DNA of 64,000 nucleotides, from positions 20,903,149 to 20,967,148 of the forward strand of contig OX453276.1 of NCBI GenBank assembly GCA_949710005.1, written 5' to 3'. Both the position numbers and the translations under genes were made by a program. The notes beneath the pieces were generated by a model, which was given only the letters and a program-made list of their open reading frames with translations, was not told the DNA's origin and searched no databases. Position 1 is the first letter of the stretch. Each line of letters starts with the position of its first letter. This stretch comes from Ricordea florida (Eukaryota > Cnidaria > Anthozoa > Corallimorpharia > Ricordeidae). Positions 25,855-40,132 of this stretch are shown piece by piece.

Positions 25855-28800
25855 GCTCATTACACAGATTAGTTGTTAAGTTGCAAGTTTCACCATCTTG
25901 TTGCGATTGTAATATACTTTAAGACGCACTTTATCTTGAGCTTGTACTTATTGTACAAGCTAAGATATGATACATGCAGTTTGCTGTCAAGAAACTCGGC
26001 CTCAACGATTTTTGTGAAAAGACATTATAAGAGATTGTATGGGCTGAAGTACCGTCATCTAGGTTGGTAAGTTATCGAATCATTTGAAATCTTTTAACTA
26101 TATTTAATAGTAGCTTAAGCACTAAAGTGTTATCGCCAAATGAAATTTTGATTGCCACGATTCGATTTCAATCTTATTTAAGGACCAGACAGTTTGATTC
26201 TACGCATGCGCATTTCAAACAAAAGCCGACATCCGTAAAAATAACAAATAATATATCATATCTTGGCGTACAGAATCTCTGCTATTCTTAAACTTTGCAG
26301 ATTTAAAGTATTACGGACATTAGCTTTTTGCAGATTCAACGATTTTTTTAAAAAGAATTTATAAGAGATTGTACGGGCTGAAGTACCGTCATCTAGGTGG
26401 GTAAGTTATCGAATCACTTGAAATCTTTTTACTATATTTAATAGTAGCTTAAGCACTAAAGTGTTATCGCCAAATGAAATTTTGATTGGCACGATTTGAT
26501 TTTAATCTTATTTAAGGACCAGACAGTTTGATTCTACGCATGCGCATTTCAAACAAAAGCCGACATGCCTAAAATAACAAATAATTTATCATATCTTGGC
26601 GTACAGAATCTCTGCTATTCTTAAACTTTGCAGATTCAAAGTATTACGGAAGGGCACTTATTACCCTATAAATAAAATTCATTGTATTTGTTGATCATAT
26701 TGATTTTAGACTGTGAAGATATTTTCCCAAGACAGCTGACTTTAGAGCAGACTGCTGAAACAGCACTAAACTTCACTAAATCAGTGCTCATTACACAGAT
26801 TAGTTGTTAACTTGCAAGTTTCACCATCTTGTTGCGTTTGTAACATACTTTAAGACGCACTTTATCTTGTGCTTGTACTTATTGTACAAGCTAAGATATG
26901 ATACATGCAGTTTGCTGTCAAGAAACTCGGCCTCAACGATTTTTGTGAAAAGACATTATAAGAGATTGTATGGGCTGAAGCACCGTCATCTAGGTGGGTA
27001 AGTTATCGAATCATTTGAAATCTTTTAACTATATTTAATAGTAGCTTAAGCACTAAAGTGTTATCGCCAAATGAAATTTTGATTGCCACGATTCGATTTC
27101 AATCTTATTTAAGGACCAGACAGTTTGATTCTACGCATGCGCATTTCAGACAAAAGCCGACATCCGTAAAAATAACAAATAATTTATCATATCACCGTTT
27201 ACAGAATCTCTTCTCTTCTTAACCTTTGCAGATTTAAAGTATTACGGAAGGGCAATTATTACCCTATAAATAAGATTCGTTTTAATTGTTCATCATATTT
27301 ATTTTAGACTATGAAGATATTTTCCCAAGACAGCTGACTTTAGAGCAGACTGCTAAAAGAGCACTAAACTTCACTTAATCAGTGCTCATTACACAGATTA
27401 GTTGTCAACTTTTAATTTTAACCATCTTGTTGCGTTTGTAATATACTTTAAAACGCACTTTATCTGGTTCTTGTACTTATTGTACAAGCTAAGATATGAT
27501 ACAAGCAGATTGCTGTCAAGAAGCTCGGCCTCAACGATTTTTGTGAAAAGACATTATAAGAGATTGTATGGGTTGAAGTACCGTCATCTAGGTGGGTAAG
27601 TTATCGAATCATTTGAAATCTTTTCACTATATTTAATAGTAGCTTAAGCACTAAAGTGTTATCGCCAAATGAAATTTTGATCGCCACGATTTGATTTCAA
27701 TCTTATTTAAGGACCAGACAGTTTGATTCTACGCATTCGCATTTCAGACAAAAGCGGACATCCGTAAAATAACAAATAATTTATCATATCTTGGCGTACA
27801 GAATATCTGGTATTCTTAAACTTTGCAGATTTAAAGTATTACGGACGGGCAATTATTACCCTATAAATAAGATTCATTGTATTTGCTGATCATATTGATT
27901 TTAGACTGTGAAGGCATTTTCCCAAGACAGCTGACTTTAGAGCAGACTGCTCAAACAGCGCTAAAGTTCACTAAATCAGTGCTCATTACACAGATTAGTT
28001 GTTAACTTGCAAGTTTAACCATCTTGTTGCGTTTGTAATATACTTTAAAACGGACTTTATCTGGTGCTTGTACTTATTGTACAAGCTAAGATATGATAGA
28101 AGCAGATTGGTGTCAAGAAGCTCGCCCTCAACGATTTTTGTGAAAAGACATTATAAGAGATTGTATGGGCTGAAGTACCGTCATCTAGGTGGGTAAGTTA
28201 TCGAATGATTTAAAATCTTTTAACTATATTTAATTGTAGCTTAAGCACTAAAGTGTTATCGGCAAATGAAATTTTGATTGGCAGGATTCGATTTCAATCT
28301 TATTTAAGGACCAGACAGTTTGATTCTACGCATGCGCATTTCAAACAAAAGCCGACATGCGTAAAATAACAAATAATTTATCATATCTTGGCGTACAGAA
28401 TCTCTGCTATTCTTAAACTTTGCAGATTCAAAGTATTACGGAAGGGCACTTATTACCCTATAAATAAAATTCATTGTATTTGTTGATCATATTGATTTTA
28501 GACTGTGAAGATATTTTCCCAAGACAGCTGACTTTAGAGCAGACTGCTCAAACAGCACTAAACTTCACTAAATCAGTGCTCATTACACAGATTAGTTGTT
28601 AAGTTGCAAGTTTCACCATCTTGTTGCGATTGTAATATACTTTAAGACGCACTTTATCTTGAGCTTGTACTTATTGTACAAGCTAAGATATGATACATGC
28701 AGTTTGCTGTCAAGAAACTCGGCCTCAACGATTTTTGTGAAAAGACATTATAAGAGATTGTATGGGCTGAAGTACCGTCATCTAGGTTGGTAAGTTATCG

Positions 28801-29290
28801 AATCATTTGAAATCTTTTAACTATATTTAATAGTAGCTTAAGCACTAAAGTGTTATCGCCAAATGAAATTTTGATTGCCACGATTCGATTTCAATCTTAT
28901 TTAAGGACCAGACAGTTTGATTCTACGCATGCGCATTTCAAACAAAAGCCGACATCCGTAAAAATAACAAATAATATATCATATCTTGGCGTACAGAATC
29001 TCTGCTATTCTTAAACTTTGCAGATTTAAAGTATTACGGACATTAGCTTTTTGCAGATTCAACGATTTTTTTAAAAAGAATTTATAAGAGATTGTACGGG
29101 CTGAAGTACCGTCATCTAGGTGGGTAAGTTATCGAATCACTTGAAATCTTTTTACTATATTTAATAGTAGCTTAAGCACTAAAGTGTTATCGCCAAATGA
29201 AATTTTGATTGGCACGATTTGATTTTAATCTTATTTAAGGACCAGACAGTTTGATTCTACGCATGCGCATTTCAAACAAAAGCCGACATC
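25855..29290. repeat. Duplicated ~0.7 kb block carrying the truncated monomer
   Basis: Sequence from about 25855 to 26550 recurs at about 28578 to 29275 (offset 2,723), including the private GTTGCGATTG, TCTTGAGCTTG and CATCTAGGTTGG variants and the truncated-monomer junction. Flanking monomers differ, so this is segmental rather than whole-array amplification. Confidence 0.7.
26281..26400. repeat. Truncated monomer junction (recurs four times)
   Basis: After AAAGTATTACGGA the sequence jumps through CATTAGCTTTTTGCAG straight to the TCAACGATTTTTTTAAAAAG part of the monomer. About 265 bp is missing and a monomer of about 333 bp remains. The same junction recurs near 29035, 30565 and 34485, giving 931-932 bp composite units. 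Identical junctions show that one deletion event was later amplified. Confidence 0.85.
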
Positions 29291-29751
29291 CGTAAAAATA
29301 ACAAATAATTTATCATATCTTAACGTACAGAGTCTCTGCTATTCTTAAACTTTGCAGATTTAAAGTATTACGGAAGAGCAATTATTACCCTATAAATAAA
29401 ATTCATTGTATTTTTTGATCATGTGGATTTTAGACTGTGAAGATATTTTCCCAAGACAGCTGACTCTAGAGCAGACTGCTAAAACAGCACTAAACTTCAC
29501 TAAATCAATGCACATATCACAGATTAGTTGTTAACTTTTAATTTTAACAATCTTGTTGCGTTTCTAATATACTTTAAAACGCACATTATCTGGTGCTTTT
29601 ACTTATTGTACAAGCTAAGATACGATACAAGCAGATTGCTGTCAAGAAACTCGGCCTCAACGATTTTTGTGAAAAGACATTATAAGAGATTGTATGGGCT
29701 GAAGTACCGTCATCTAGGTGGGTAAGTTATCGAATCATTTGAAATCTTTTA

Positions 29752-32700
29752 ACTATATTTAATTGTAGCTTAAGCACTAAAGTGTTTTCGGCAAATAAAA
29801 TTTTGATTGGCATGATTTGATTGCAATCTTATTTAAGGACCAGACAGTTTGATTCTACGCATGCGCATTTCAAACAAAAGCCGACATGCGTAAAATAACA
29901 AATAATTTATCATATCTTGGCGTACAGAATCTCTGCTATTCTTAAACTTTGCAGATTCAAAGTATTACGGAAGGGCACTTATTACCCTATAAATAAAATT
30001 CATTGTATTTGTTGATCATATTGATTTTAGACTGTGAAGATATTTTCCCAAGACAGCTGACTTTAGAGCAGACTGCTTAAACAGCACTAAACTTCACTAA
30101 ATCAGTGCTCATTACACAGATTAGTTGTTAACTTGCAAGTTTCACAATCTTGTTGCGATTGTAATATACTTTAAGACGCACTTTATCTTGAGCTTGTACT
30201 TATTGTACAAGCTAAGATATGATACATGCAGTTTGCTGTCAAGAAACTCGGCCTCAACGATTTTTGTGAAAAGACATTATAAGAGATTGTATGGGCTGAA
30301 GTACCGTCATCTAGGTGGGTAAGGTATCGAATCATTTGAAATCTTTTAACTATATTTAATAGTAGCTTAAGCACTAAAGTGTTATCGCCAAATGGAATTT
30401 TGATTGCCACGATTCGATTTCAATCTTATTTAAGGACCAGACAGTTTGATTCTACGCAGGCGCATTTCAAACAAGAGCCGACATCCGTAAAAATAACAAA
30501 TAATATATCATATCTTGGCGTACAGAATCTCTGCTATTCTTAAACTTTGCAGATTTAAAGTATTACGGACATTAGCTTTTTGCAGATTCAACGATTTTTT
30601 TAAAAAGAATTTATAAGAGATTGTACGGGCTGAAGTACCGTCATCTAGGTGGGTAAGTTATCGAATCACTTGAAATTTTTTTACTATATTTAATAGTAGC
30701 TTTAAGCACTAAAGTGTTATCGCCAAATGAAATTTTGTTTGGCACGATTCGATTTCAATCTTATTTAAGGACCAGACAGTTTGATTCTACGCATGCGCAT
30801 TTATAACAAAAGCCGACATCCGTAAAATAACAAATAATTTATCATATCTTGGCGTACAGAATCTCTGCTATTCTTAAACTTTGCAGATTTAAAGTATTAC
30901 GGAAGGGCAATTATTACCCTATAAATAAGATTCATTGTATTTGTTGATCATATTGACTTTAGACTGTGAAGATATTTTCCCAACACAGCTGACTTTAGAG
31001 CAGACTGCTCAAACAGCACTAAACTTCATTAAATCATTGCTCATTACACAGATTAGTTGTTAACTTTTAATTTTAACCATTTTTTTGCGTTTGTAATATA
31101 CTTTAAAACGCAGTTTATCTTGTTCTTGTATTTATTGTACAAGCTAAGATATGATACATGCAGTTTGCTGTCAAGAAACTCGGCCTCAACGATTTTTGTG
31201 AAAAGACATTATAAGAGATTGTATGGGCTGAAGTACCGACATCTAGGTGGGTAAGTTATCGAATCATTTGAAATCTTTTAGCTATATTTAATAATATCTT
31301 AAGCACTAAAGTGTTATCGCCAAATGAAATTTTGATTGCCACGATTCGATTTCAATCTTTTTTAAGGAACATACAGTTTGATTCTACGCATGCGCATTTC
31401 AGACAAATCCCGACATCCGTAAAAATAACAAATAATTTATCATATCACCGTTTACAGAATCTCTGCTATTCTTAACCTTTGCAGATTTAAAGTATTACGG
31501 AAGGGCAATTATTACTCTATAAATAAGATTCATAGCATTTGTTCATAATATTTATTTTAGACAGTGAAGATATTTTCCCAAGACAGCTGACTTTAGAGCA
31601 GACTGCTAAAAGAGCACTAAACTTAACTTAATCAGTGCTCATTACACAGATTAGTTTTTAACTTTCAATTTTAACTATCTTGTTGCGTTTGTAATATACT
31701 TTAAAACGCAGTTTATCTTCTTCTTGTACTTATTGTACAAGCTAAGATATGAAACATGCAGTTTCCTGTCAAGAAACTCGGCCTCAACGATTTTTGTGAA
31801 AAGACATTATAAGAGATTGTATGGGCTGAAGTACCGACATCTAGGTGGGTAAGTTATCGAATCATTTGAAATCTTTTAACTATATTTAATAGTAGCTTAA
31901 GCACTAAAGTGTTATCGCCAAATGAAATTTTCATTACGACGATTCGATATCAATCTTATTTAAGGATTATACAGTTTGCTTCTACGCATGTGCATTTCAG
32001 ACAAATCCCGACATCCGTAAAAATAACAAATAATTTATCATATCACCGTTTACAGAATATCTTCTCTTCTTAACCTTTGCAGATTTAAAGTATTACTGAA
32101 GGGCAATTATTACTCTATAAATAAGATTCATTGTATTTGTTCATAATATTTATTTTAGACTGTGAAGATATTTTCCCAAGACAGCTGACTTTAGAGCAGG
32201 CTGCTAAAACAGCACTAAACTTCACTTAATCAGTGCTCATTACACAGATTAGTTTTTAACTTTCAATTTTAACCATCTTGTTGCGTTTGTAATATACTTT
32301 AAAACGTACTTTATCTGGTGCTTATACTTATTGTACAAGCTAAGATACGATACAAGCAGATTGCTGTCAAGAAACTCGGCCTCAACGATTTTTGTGAAAA
32401 GACATTATAAGAGATTGTGTGGGCTGAAGTACCGTCATCTAGGTGGGTAAGTTATCGAATCATTTGAAATCTTTTAACTATATTTAATTGTAGCTTAAGC
32501 ACTAAAGTGTTATCGGCAAATGAAATTTTGATTGGCACGATTTGATTTCAATCTTATTTAAGGACCAGACAGTTTGATTCTACGCATGCGCATTTCAGAC
32601 AAAAGCCGACATTCGTAAAAATAACAAATAATTTATCATATCTTGGCGTACAGAATCTCTGCTATTCTTAAACTTTGCAGATTTAAAGTATTACGGAAGG

Positions 32701-35700
32701 GCAATTATTACCCCATAAATAAGATTCATTATATTTGCTGATCATATTGATTTTAGACTGTGAAGATATTTTTCCAAGACAGCTGACTTTAGAGCAGACT
32801 GCTAAAAAAGCACTAAACTTCACTTAATCAGTGCTCATTACACAGACTAGTTGTTAACTTGCAAGTTTCACCATCTTGTTGCGTTTCTAATATACTTTAA
32901 AACGCACTTTATCTGGTGCTTGTACTTATTGTAAAAGCTAAGATATGATACATGCAGATTGCTTTCAAGAAACTCGGCCTCAACGATTTTTGTTAAAAGA
33001 CATTATAAGAGATTGTATGGGCTGAAGTACCGTCATCTAGGTGGGTAAGTTATCGAATCATTTAAAATCTTTTAACTATATTTAACTGTAGCCTAAGCAC
33101 TAAAGTGTTATCGGCAAATGAAATTTTGATGGGCAAGATTTGATTTCAATCTTATTTAAGGACCAGACAGTTTGATTCTACGCATGCGCATTTCAAACAA
33201 AAGCCGATGCGTAAAATAACAAATAATTTATCATATCTTGGCGTACAGAATCTCTGCTATTCTTAAACTTTGCAGATTTAAAGTAATACGGAAGGGCAAT
33301 TAGTACCCTATAAATAAAATTCATTGTATTTTTTGATCATGTGGATTTTAGACTGTGAAGATACTTTCCCAAGACAGCTGACTTTAGAGCAGACTGCTCA
33401 AACAGCACTAAACTTCACTAAATCAGTGCTCATTACACAGATTAGTTGTTAACTTTCAATTTTAACCATCTTGCTGCGTTTGCAATATACTTTAAAATGC
33501 ACTTTATCTTGTGCTTGTACTTATTTTACAAGCTAAGATATGATACAAGCAGATTGCTGTCAAGAAGCTTGGCCTCAACGATTTTTGTAAAAAGACATTA
33601 TAAGAGATTGTATGGGCTGAAGTACCGTCATCTAGGTGGGTAAGTTATCGAATCATTTGAAATCTTTTAACTATATTTAATTGTAGCTTAAGCACTAAAG
33701 TGTTTTCGGCAAATAAAATTTTGATTGGCACGATTTGATTGCAATCTTATTTAAGGACCAGACAGTTTGATTCTACGCATGCGCATTTCAAACAAAAGCC
33801 GACATGCGTAAAATAACAAATAATTTATCATATCTTGGCGTACAGAATCTCTGCTATTCTTAAACTTTGCAGATTCAAAGTATTACGGAAGGGCACTTAT
33901 TACCCTATAAATAAAATTCATTGTATTTGTTGATCATATTGATTTTAGACTGTGAAGATATTTTCCCAAGACAGCTGACTTTAGAGCAGACTGCTCAAAC
34001 AGCACTAAACTTCACTAAATCAGTGCTCATTACACAGATTAGTTGTTAACTTGCAAGTTTCACAATCTTGTTGCGATTGTAATATACTTTAAGACGCACT
34101 TTATCTTGAGCTTGTACTTATTGTACAAGCTAAGATATGATACATGCAGTTTGCTGTCAAGAAACTCGGCCTCAACGATTTTTGTGAAAAGACATTATAA
34201 GAGATTGTATGGGCTGAAGTACCGTCATCTAGGTGGGTAAGGTATCGAATCATTTGAAATCTTTTAACTATATTTAATAGTAGCTTAAGCACTAAAGTGT
34301 TATCGCCAAATGGAATTTTGATTGCCACGATTCGATTTCAATCTTATTTAAGGACCAGACAGTTTGATTCTACGCATGCGCATTTCAAACAAGAGCCGAC
34401 ATCCGTAAAAATAACAAATAATATATCATATCTTGGCGTACAGAATCTCTGCTATTCTTAAACTTTGCAGATTTAAAGTATTACGGACATTAGCTTTTTG
34501 CAGATTCAACGATTTTTTTAAAAAGAATTTATAAGAGATTGAACGGTCTGAAGTACCGTCATCTAGGTGGGTAAGTTATCGAATCACTTGAAATTTTTTT
34601 ACTATATTTAATAGTAGCTTAAGCACTAAAGTGTTATCGCCAAATGAAATTTTGTTTGGCACGATTCGATTTCAATCTTATTTAAGGACCAGACAGTTTG
34701 ATTCTACGCATGCGCATTTATAACAAAAGCCGACATCCGTAAAATAACAAATAATTTATCATATCTTGGCGTACAGAATCTCTGCTATTCTTAAACTTTG
34801 CAGATTTAAAGTATTACGGAAGGGCAATTATTACCCTATAAATAAGATTCATTGTATTTGTTGATCATATTGACTTTAGACTGTGAAGATATTTTCCCAA
34901 CACAGCTGACTTTAGAGCAGACTGCTCAAACAGCACTAAACTTCATTAAATCATTGCTCATTACACAGATTAGTTGTTAACTTTTAATTTTAACCATCTT
35001 TTTGCGTTTGTAATATACTTTAAAACGCAGTTTATCTTGTTCTTGTATTTATTGTACAAGCTAAGATATGATACATGCAGTTTGCTGTCAAGAAACTCGG
35101 CCTCAACGATTTTTGTGAAAAGACATTATAAGAGATTGTATGGGCTGAAGTACCGACATCTAGGTGGGTAAGTTATCGAATCATTTGAAATCTTTTAGCT
35201 ATATTTAATAATATCTTAAGCACTAAAGTGTTATCGCCAAATGAAATTTTGATTGCCACGATTCGATTTCAATCTTTTTTAAGGAACATACAGTTTGATT
35301 CTACGCATGCGCATTTCAGACAAATCCCGACATCCGTAAAAATAACAAATAATTTATCATATCACCGTTTACAGAATCTCTGCTATTCTTAACCTTTGCA
35401 GATTTAAAGTATTACGGAAGGGCAATTATTACTCTATAAATAAGATTCATAGCATTTGTTCATAATATTTATTTTAGACAATGAAGATATTTTCCCAAGA
35501 CAGCTGACTTTAGAGCAGACTGCTAAAAGAGCACTAAACTTAACTTAATCAGTGCTCATTACACAGATTAGTTTTTAACTTTCAATTTTAACTATCTTGT
35601 TGCGTTTGTAATATACTTTAAAACGCAGTTTATCTTCTTCTTGTACTTATTGTACAAGCTAAGATATGAAACATGCAGTTTCCTGTCAAGAAACTCGGCC

Positions 35701-37586
35701 TCAACGATTTTTGTGAAAAGACATTATAAGAGATTGTATGGGCTGAAGTACCGACATCTAGGTGGGTAAGTTATCGAATCATTTGAAATCTTTTAACTAT
35801 ATTTAATAGTAGCTTAAGCACTAAAGTGTTATCGCCAAATGAAATTTTCATTACGACGATTCGATATCAATCTTATTTAAGGATTATACAGTTTGCTTCT
35901 ACGCATGTGCATTTCAGACAAATCCCGACATCCGTAAAAATAACAAATAATTTATCATATCACCGTTTACAGAATCTCTTCTCTTCTTAACCTTTGCAGA
36001 TTTAAAGTATTACTGAAGGGCAATTATTACTCTATAAATAAGATTCATTGTATTTGTTCATAATATTTATTTTAGACTGTGAAGATATTTTCCCAAGACA
36101 GCTGACTTTAGAGCAGGCTGCTAAAACAGCACTAAACTTCACTTAATCAGTGCTCATTACACAGATTAGTTTTTAACTTTCAATTTTAACCATCTTGTTG
36201 CGTTTGTAATATACTTTAAAACGTACTTTATCTGGTGCTTATACTTATTGTACAAGCTAAGATACGATACAAGCAGATTGCTGTCAAGAAACTCGGCCTC
36301 AACGATTTTTGTGAAAAGACATTATAAGAGATTGTGTGGGCTGAAGTACCGTCATCTAGGTGGGTAAGTTATCGAATCATTTGAAATCTTTTAACTATAT
36401 TTAATTGTAGCTTAAGCACTAAAGTGTTATCGGCAAATGAAATTTTGATTGGCACGATTTGATTTCAATCTTATTTAAGGACCAGACAGTTTGATTCTAC
36501 GCATGCGCATTTCAGACAAAAGCCGACATTCGTAAAAATAACAAATAATTTATCATATCTTGGCGTACAGAATCTCTGCTATTCTTAAACTTTGCAGATT
36601 TAAAGTATTACGGAAGGGCAATTATTACCCCATAAATAAGATTCATTATATTTGCTGATCATATTGATTTTAGACTGTGAAGATATTTTTCCAAGACAGC
36701 TGACTTTAGAGCAGACTGCTAAAAAAGCACTAAACTTCACTTAATCAGTGCTCATTACACAGACTAGTTGTTAACTTGCAAGTTTCACCATCTTGTTGCG
36801 TTTCTAATATACTTTAAAACGCACTTTATCTGGTGCTTGTACTTATTGTAAAAGCTAAGATATGATACATGCAGATTGCTTTCAAGAAACTCGGCCTCAA
36901 CGATTTTTGTTAAAAGACATTATAAGAGATTGTATGGGCTGAAGTACCGTCATCTAGGTGGGTAAGTTATCGAATCATTTAAAATCTTTTAACTATATTT
37001 AACTGTAGCCTAAGCACTAAAGTGTTATCGGCAAATGAAATTTTGATGGGCAAGATTTGATTTCAATCTTATTTAAGGACCAGACAGTTTGATTCTACGC
37101 ATGCGCATTTCAAACAAAAGCCGATGCGTAAAATAACAAATAATTTATCATATCTTGGCGTACAGAATCTCTGCTATTCTTAAACTTTGCAGATTTAAAG
37201 TAATACGGAAGGGCAATTAGTACCCTATAAATAAAATTCATTGTATTTTTTGATCATGTGGATTTTAGACTGTGAAGATACTTTCCCAAGACAGCTGACT
37301 TTAGAGCAGACTGCTCAAACAGCACTAAACTTCACTAAATCAGTGCTCATTACACAGATTAGTTGTTAACTTTCAATTTTAACCATCTTGCTGCGTTTGC
37401 AATATACTTTAAAATGCACTTTATCTTGTGCTTGTACTTATTGTACAAGCTAAGATATGATACAAGCAGATTGCTGTCAAGAAGCTTGGCCTCAACGATT
37501 TTTGTAAAAAGACATTATAAGAGATTGTATGGGCTGAAGTACCGTCATCTAGGTGGGTAAGTTATCGAATCATTTGAAATCTTTTA
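29752..37586. repeat. Tandem duplication, two 3.9 kb copies
   Basis: About 29752-33669 and 33670-37586 are nearly identical at an offset of 3,917-3,918 bp. Shared private features include GTGTTTTCGGCAAATAAAA with GATTGCAATC, the truncated monomer, a three-base loss at GCCGATGCG, and GCACTTTATCTTGTGCTTG-type monomers in the same order. Only scattered single-base differences were seen (for example GCAGGCGC against GCATGCGC near 30458/34376). This makes it one of the youngest rearrangements in the window. Confidence 0.85.
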
Positions 37587-39919
37587 ACTATATTTAATTG
37601 TAGCTTAAGCACTAAAGTGTTATCGGCAAATGAAATTTTGATTGCCACGATTTGATTTCAATCTTATTTAAGGACCACACAGTTTGATTCTACGCATGCG
37701 CATTTCAAAAAAAAGCCGACATCCGTAAAAATAACAAATAATTTATCATATCTTGGCGTACAGAATCTCTGCTATTCTTAAACTTTGCAGATTTAAAGTA
37801 TTACGGAAGGGCAATTATTACCCTATAAATAAGATTCATTGTATTTGTTCATCATATTGATTTTAGACTGTGAAGATATTTTCCCAAGACAGCTGACTTT
37901 AGAGCAGACTGCTCAAACAGCACTAAACTTCACTAAATCAGTGCTCATTACACAGATTAGTTGTTAACTTTTAATTTTAACCATCTTGTTTCGTTTGTAA
38001 TTTACCTTAAGGCGCACTTTATCTTGTGCTTGTACTTATTGTACAAGCTAAGATATGATACATGCAGTTTGCTGTCAAGAAACTCGGCCTCAACGATTTT
38101 TGTGAAAAGACATTATAAGAGATTGTATGGGCTGAAGTACCGTCATCTAGGTGGGTAAGTTATCGAATCATTTGAAATCTTTTAACTATATTTAATAGTA
38201 GCTCAAGCACTAAAGTGTTATCGCCAAATGAAATTTTCATTACCACGATTCGATATCAATCTTATTTAAGGAACATACAGTTTGATTCTACGCATGTGCA
38301 TTTCAGACAAATCCAGACATCCGTAAAAATAACAAATAATTTATCATATCACCGTTTAAAGAATCTCTTCTCTTCTTAACCTTTGCAGATTTAAAGTATT
38401 ACGGAAGGGCAATTATTACTCTATAAATAAGATTCATTGTATTTGTTCATAATATTTATTTTAGACTGTGAAGATATTTTCCCAAGACAGCTGACTTTAG
38501 AGCAGACTGCTAAAACAGCACTAAACTTCACTTAATCAGTGCTCATTACACAGATTAGTTTTTAACTTTCAATTTTAACCATCTTGTTGCGTTTGTAATA
38601 TACTTTAAAACGTACTTTATCTGGTGCTTGTACTTATTGTACAAGCTAAGATATGATACAAGCAGATTGCTGTCAAGAAACTCGGCCTCAACGATTTTTG
38701 TGAAAAGACATTATAAGAGATTGTGTGGGCTGAAATACCGTCATCTAGGTGGGTAAGTTATCGAATCATTTGAAATCTCTTAACTATATTTAATTGTAGC
38801 TTAAGCACTAAAGTGTTATCGGCAAATGAAATTTTGATTGGCACGATTTGATTTCAATCTTATTTAAGGACCAGACAGTTTGATTCTACGCATGCGCATT
38901 TCAGACAAAAGGCGACATCCGTAAAAATAACAAATAATTTATCATATCACCGTTTACAGAATCTCTTCTCTTCTTAACCTTTGCAGATTTAAAGTATTAC
39001 GGAAGGTTAATTATTACTCTATAAATCAGATTCGTTTTATTTGTTTATCATATTTATTTTAGACTGTGAAGATATTTTCCCAAGACAGCTGACTTTAGAG
39101 CAGACTGCTAAAAGAGCACTAAACTTCACTTAATCAGTGCTCATTACACAAATTAGTTGTTAACTTTTAATTTTAACCATCTTGTTGCGTTTGTAATATA
39201 CTTTAAAACGCACTTTATCTGGTGCTTGTGCTTATTGTACAAGCTAAGATATGATACAAGCAGATTGCTGTCAAGAAGCTCGGCCTCAACGATTTTTGTG
39301 AAAAGACATTATAAGAGATTGTATGGGCTGAAGTACCGTCATCTAGGTGGGTAAGTTATCGAATCATTTGAAATCTTTTAACTATATTTAATTGTAGCTT
39401 AAGCACTAAAGTGTTATCGGCAAATGAAACTTTGATTGGCACGATTTGATTTCAATCTTATTTAAGGACCACACAGTTTGATTCTACGCATGCGCATTTC
39501 AAACAAAAGCCGACATCCGTAAAAATAACAAATAATTTATCATATCTTGGCGTACAGAATCTCTGCTATTCTTAAACTTTGCAGATTTAAAGTATTACGG
39601 AAGGGCAATTATTACCCTATAAATAAGATTCATTGTATTTGTTCATCATATCGATTTTAGACTGTGAAGATATTTTCCCAAGACAGCTGACTTTAGAGCA
39701 GACTGCTCAAACAGCACTAAACTTCACTAAATCAGTGCTCATTACACAGATTAGTTGTTAACTTTCAATTTTAACCATCTTGTTGCGTTTGTAATATACT
39801 TTAAGACGCACTTTATCTTGTGCTTGTACTTATTGTACAAGCTAAGATATGATACATGCAGTTTGCTGTCAAGAAACTCGGCCTCAACGATTTTTGTGAA
39901 AAGACATTATAAGAGATTG

Positions 39920-39924
39920 TATGG
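39920..39924. other. Left target-site duplication TATGG
   Basis: TATGG ends the left satellite flank and is repeated at 56054-56058. The uninterrupted monomer reads GATTGTATGGGCTGAAG, so the duplication accounts exactly for the insertion. Polintons usually duplicate six bases; here five match, and the sixth would be G on the left against T on the right. Confidence 0.85.
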
Positions 39925-39965
39925 ACTACTATATTACAGTAAAAATAAGCCGATTTTTTAATAAT

Positions 39966-40126
39966 ATTTTTGAAAGACGAATTTAATTTCTTATTAAGTT
40001 TTGCTTAAAGTTTTCCGGTGAGTCTCTAACACAATTTTACAAGTAGTTTATGTATGTATTCCAAAAAATTTGATTTTAAAATCTTTATTTTTTTGAAAGA
40101 CGAATTTAATATTTTATTAACTTTTA
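39966..40126. repeat. Direct repeat pair within the inverted repeat
   Basis: TTTTTGAAAGACGAATTTAA with a TTATTAA tail occurs at about 39967 and again at about 40090, separated by about 120 bases. The same pair occurs in mirror image in the right terminal repeat (about 55860-56020). Paired sites inside both ends are candidate binding sites for the integrase or for terminal-protein replication; this is inference from position. Confidence 0.65.
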
Positions 40127-40132
40127 CAAAAA

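Larger units (their letters stand above)
20709..39924. repeat. Satellite array B, same 598 bp family
   Basis: About 32 monomers continue the family of array A. The first, at 20709, completes the monomer split by the 2.9 kb insertion; the last, ending at 39924, is split by the Polinton. Spacing is mostly 597-598 bp. Exceptions are a 4 bp insertion near 24508 and four composite units of 931-932 bp. Variation is subtype-rich and arranged in local higher-order repeats. Confidence 0.95.
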
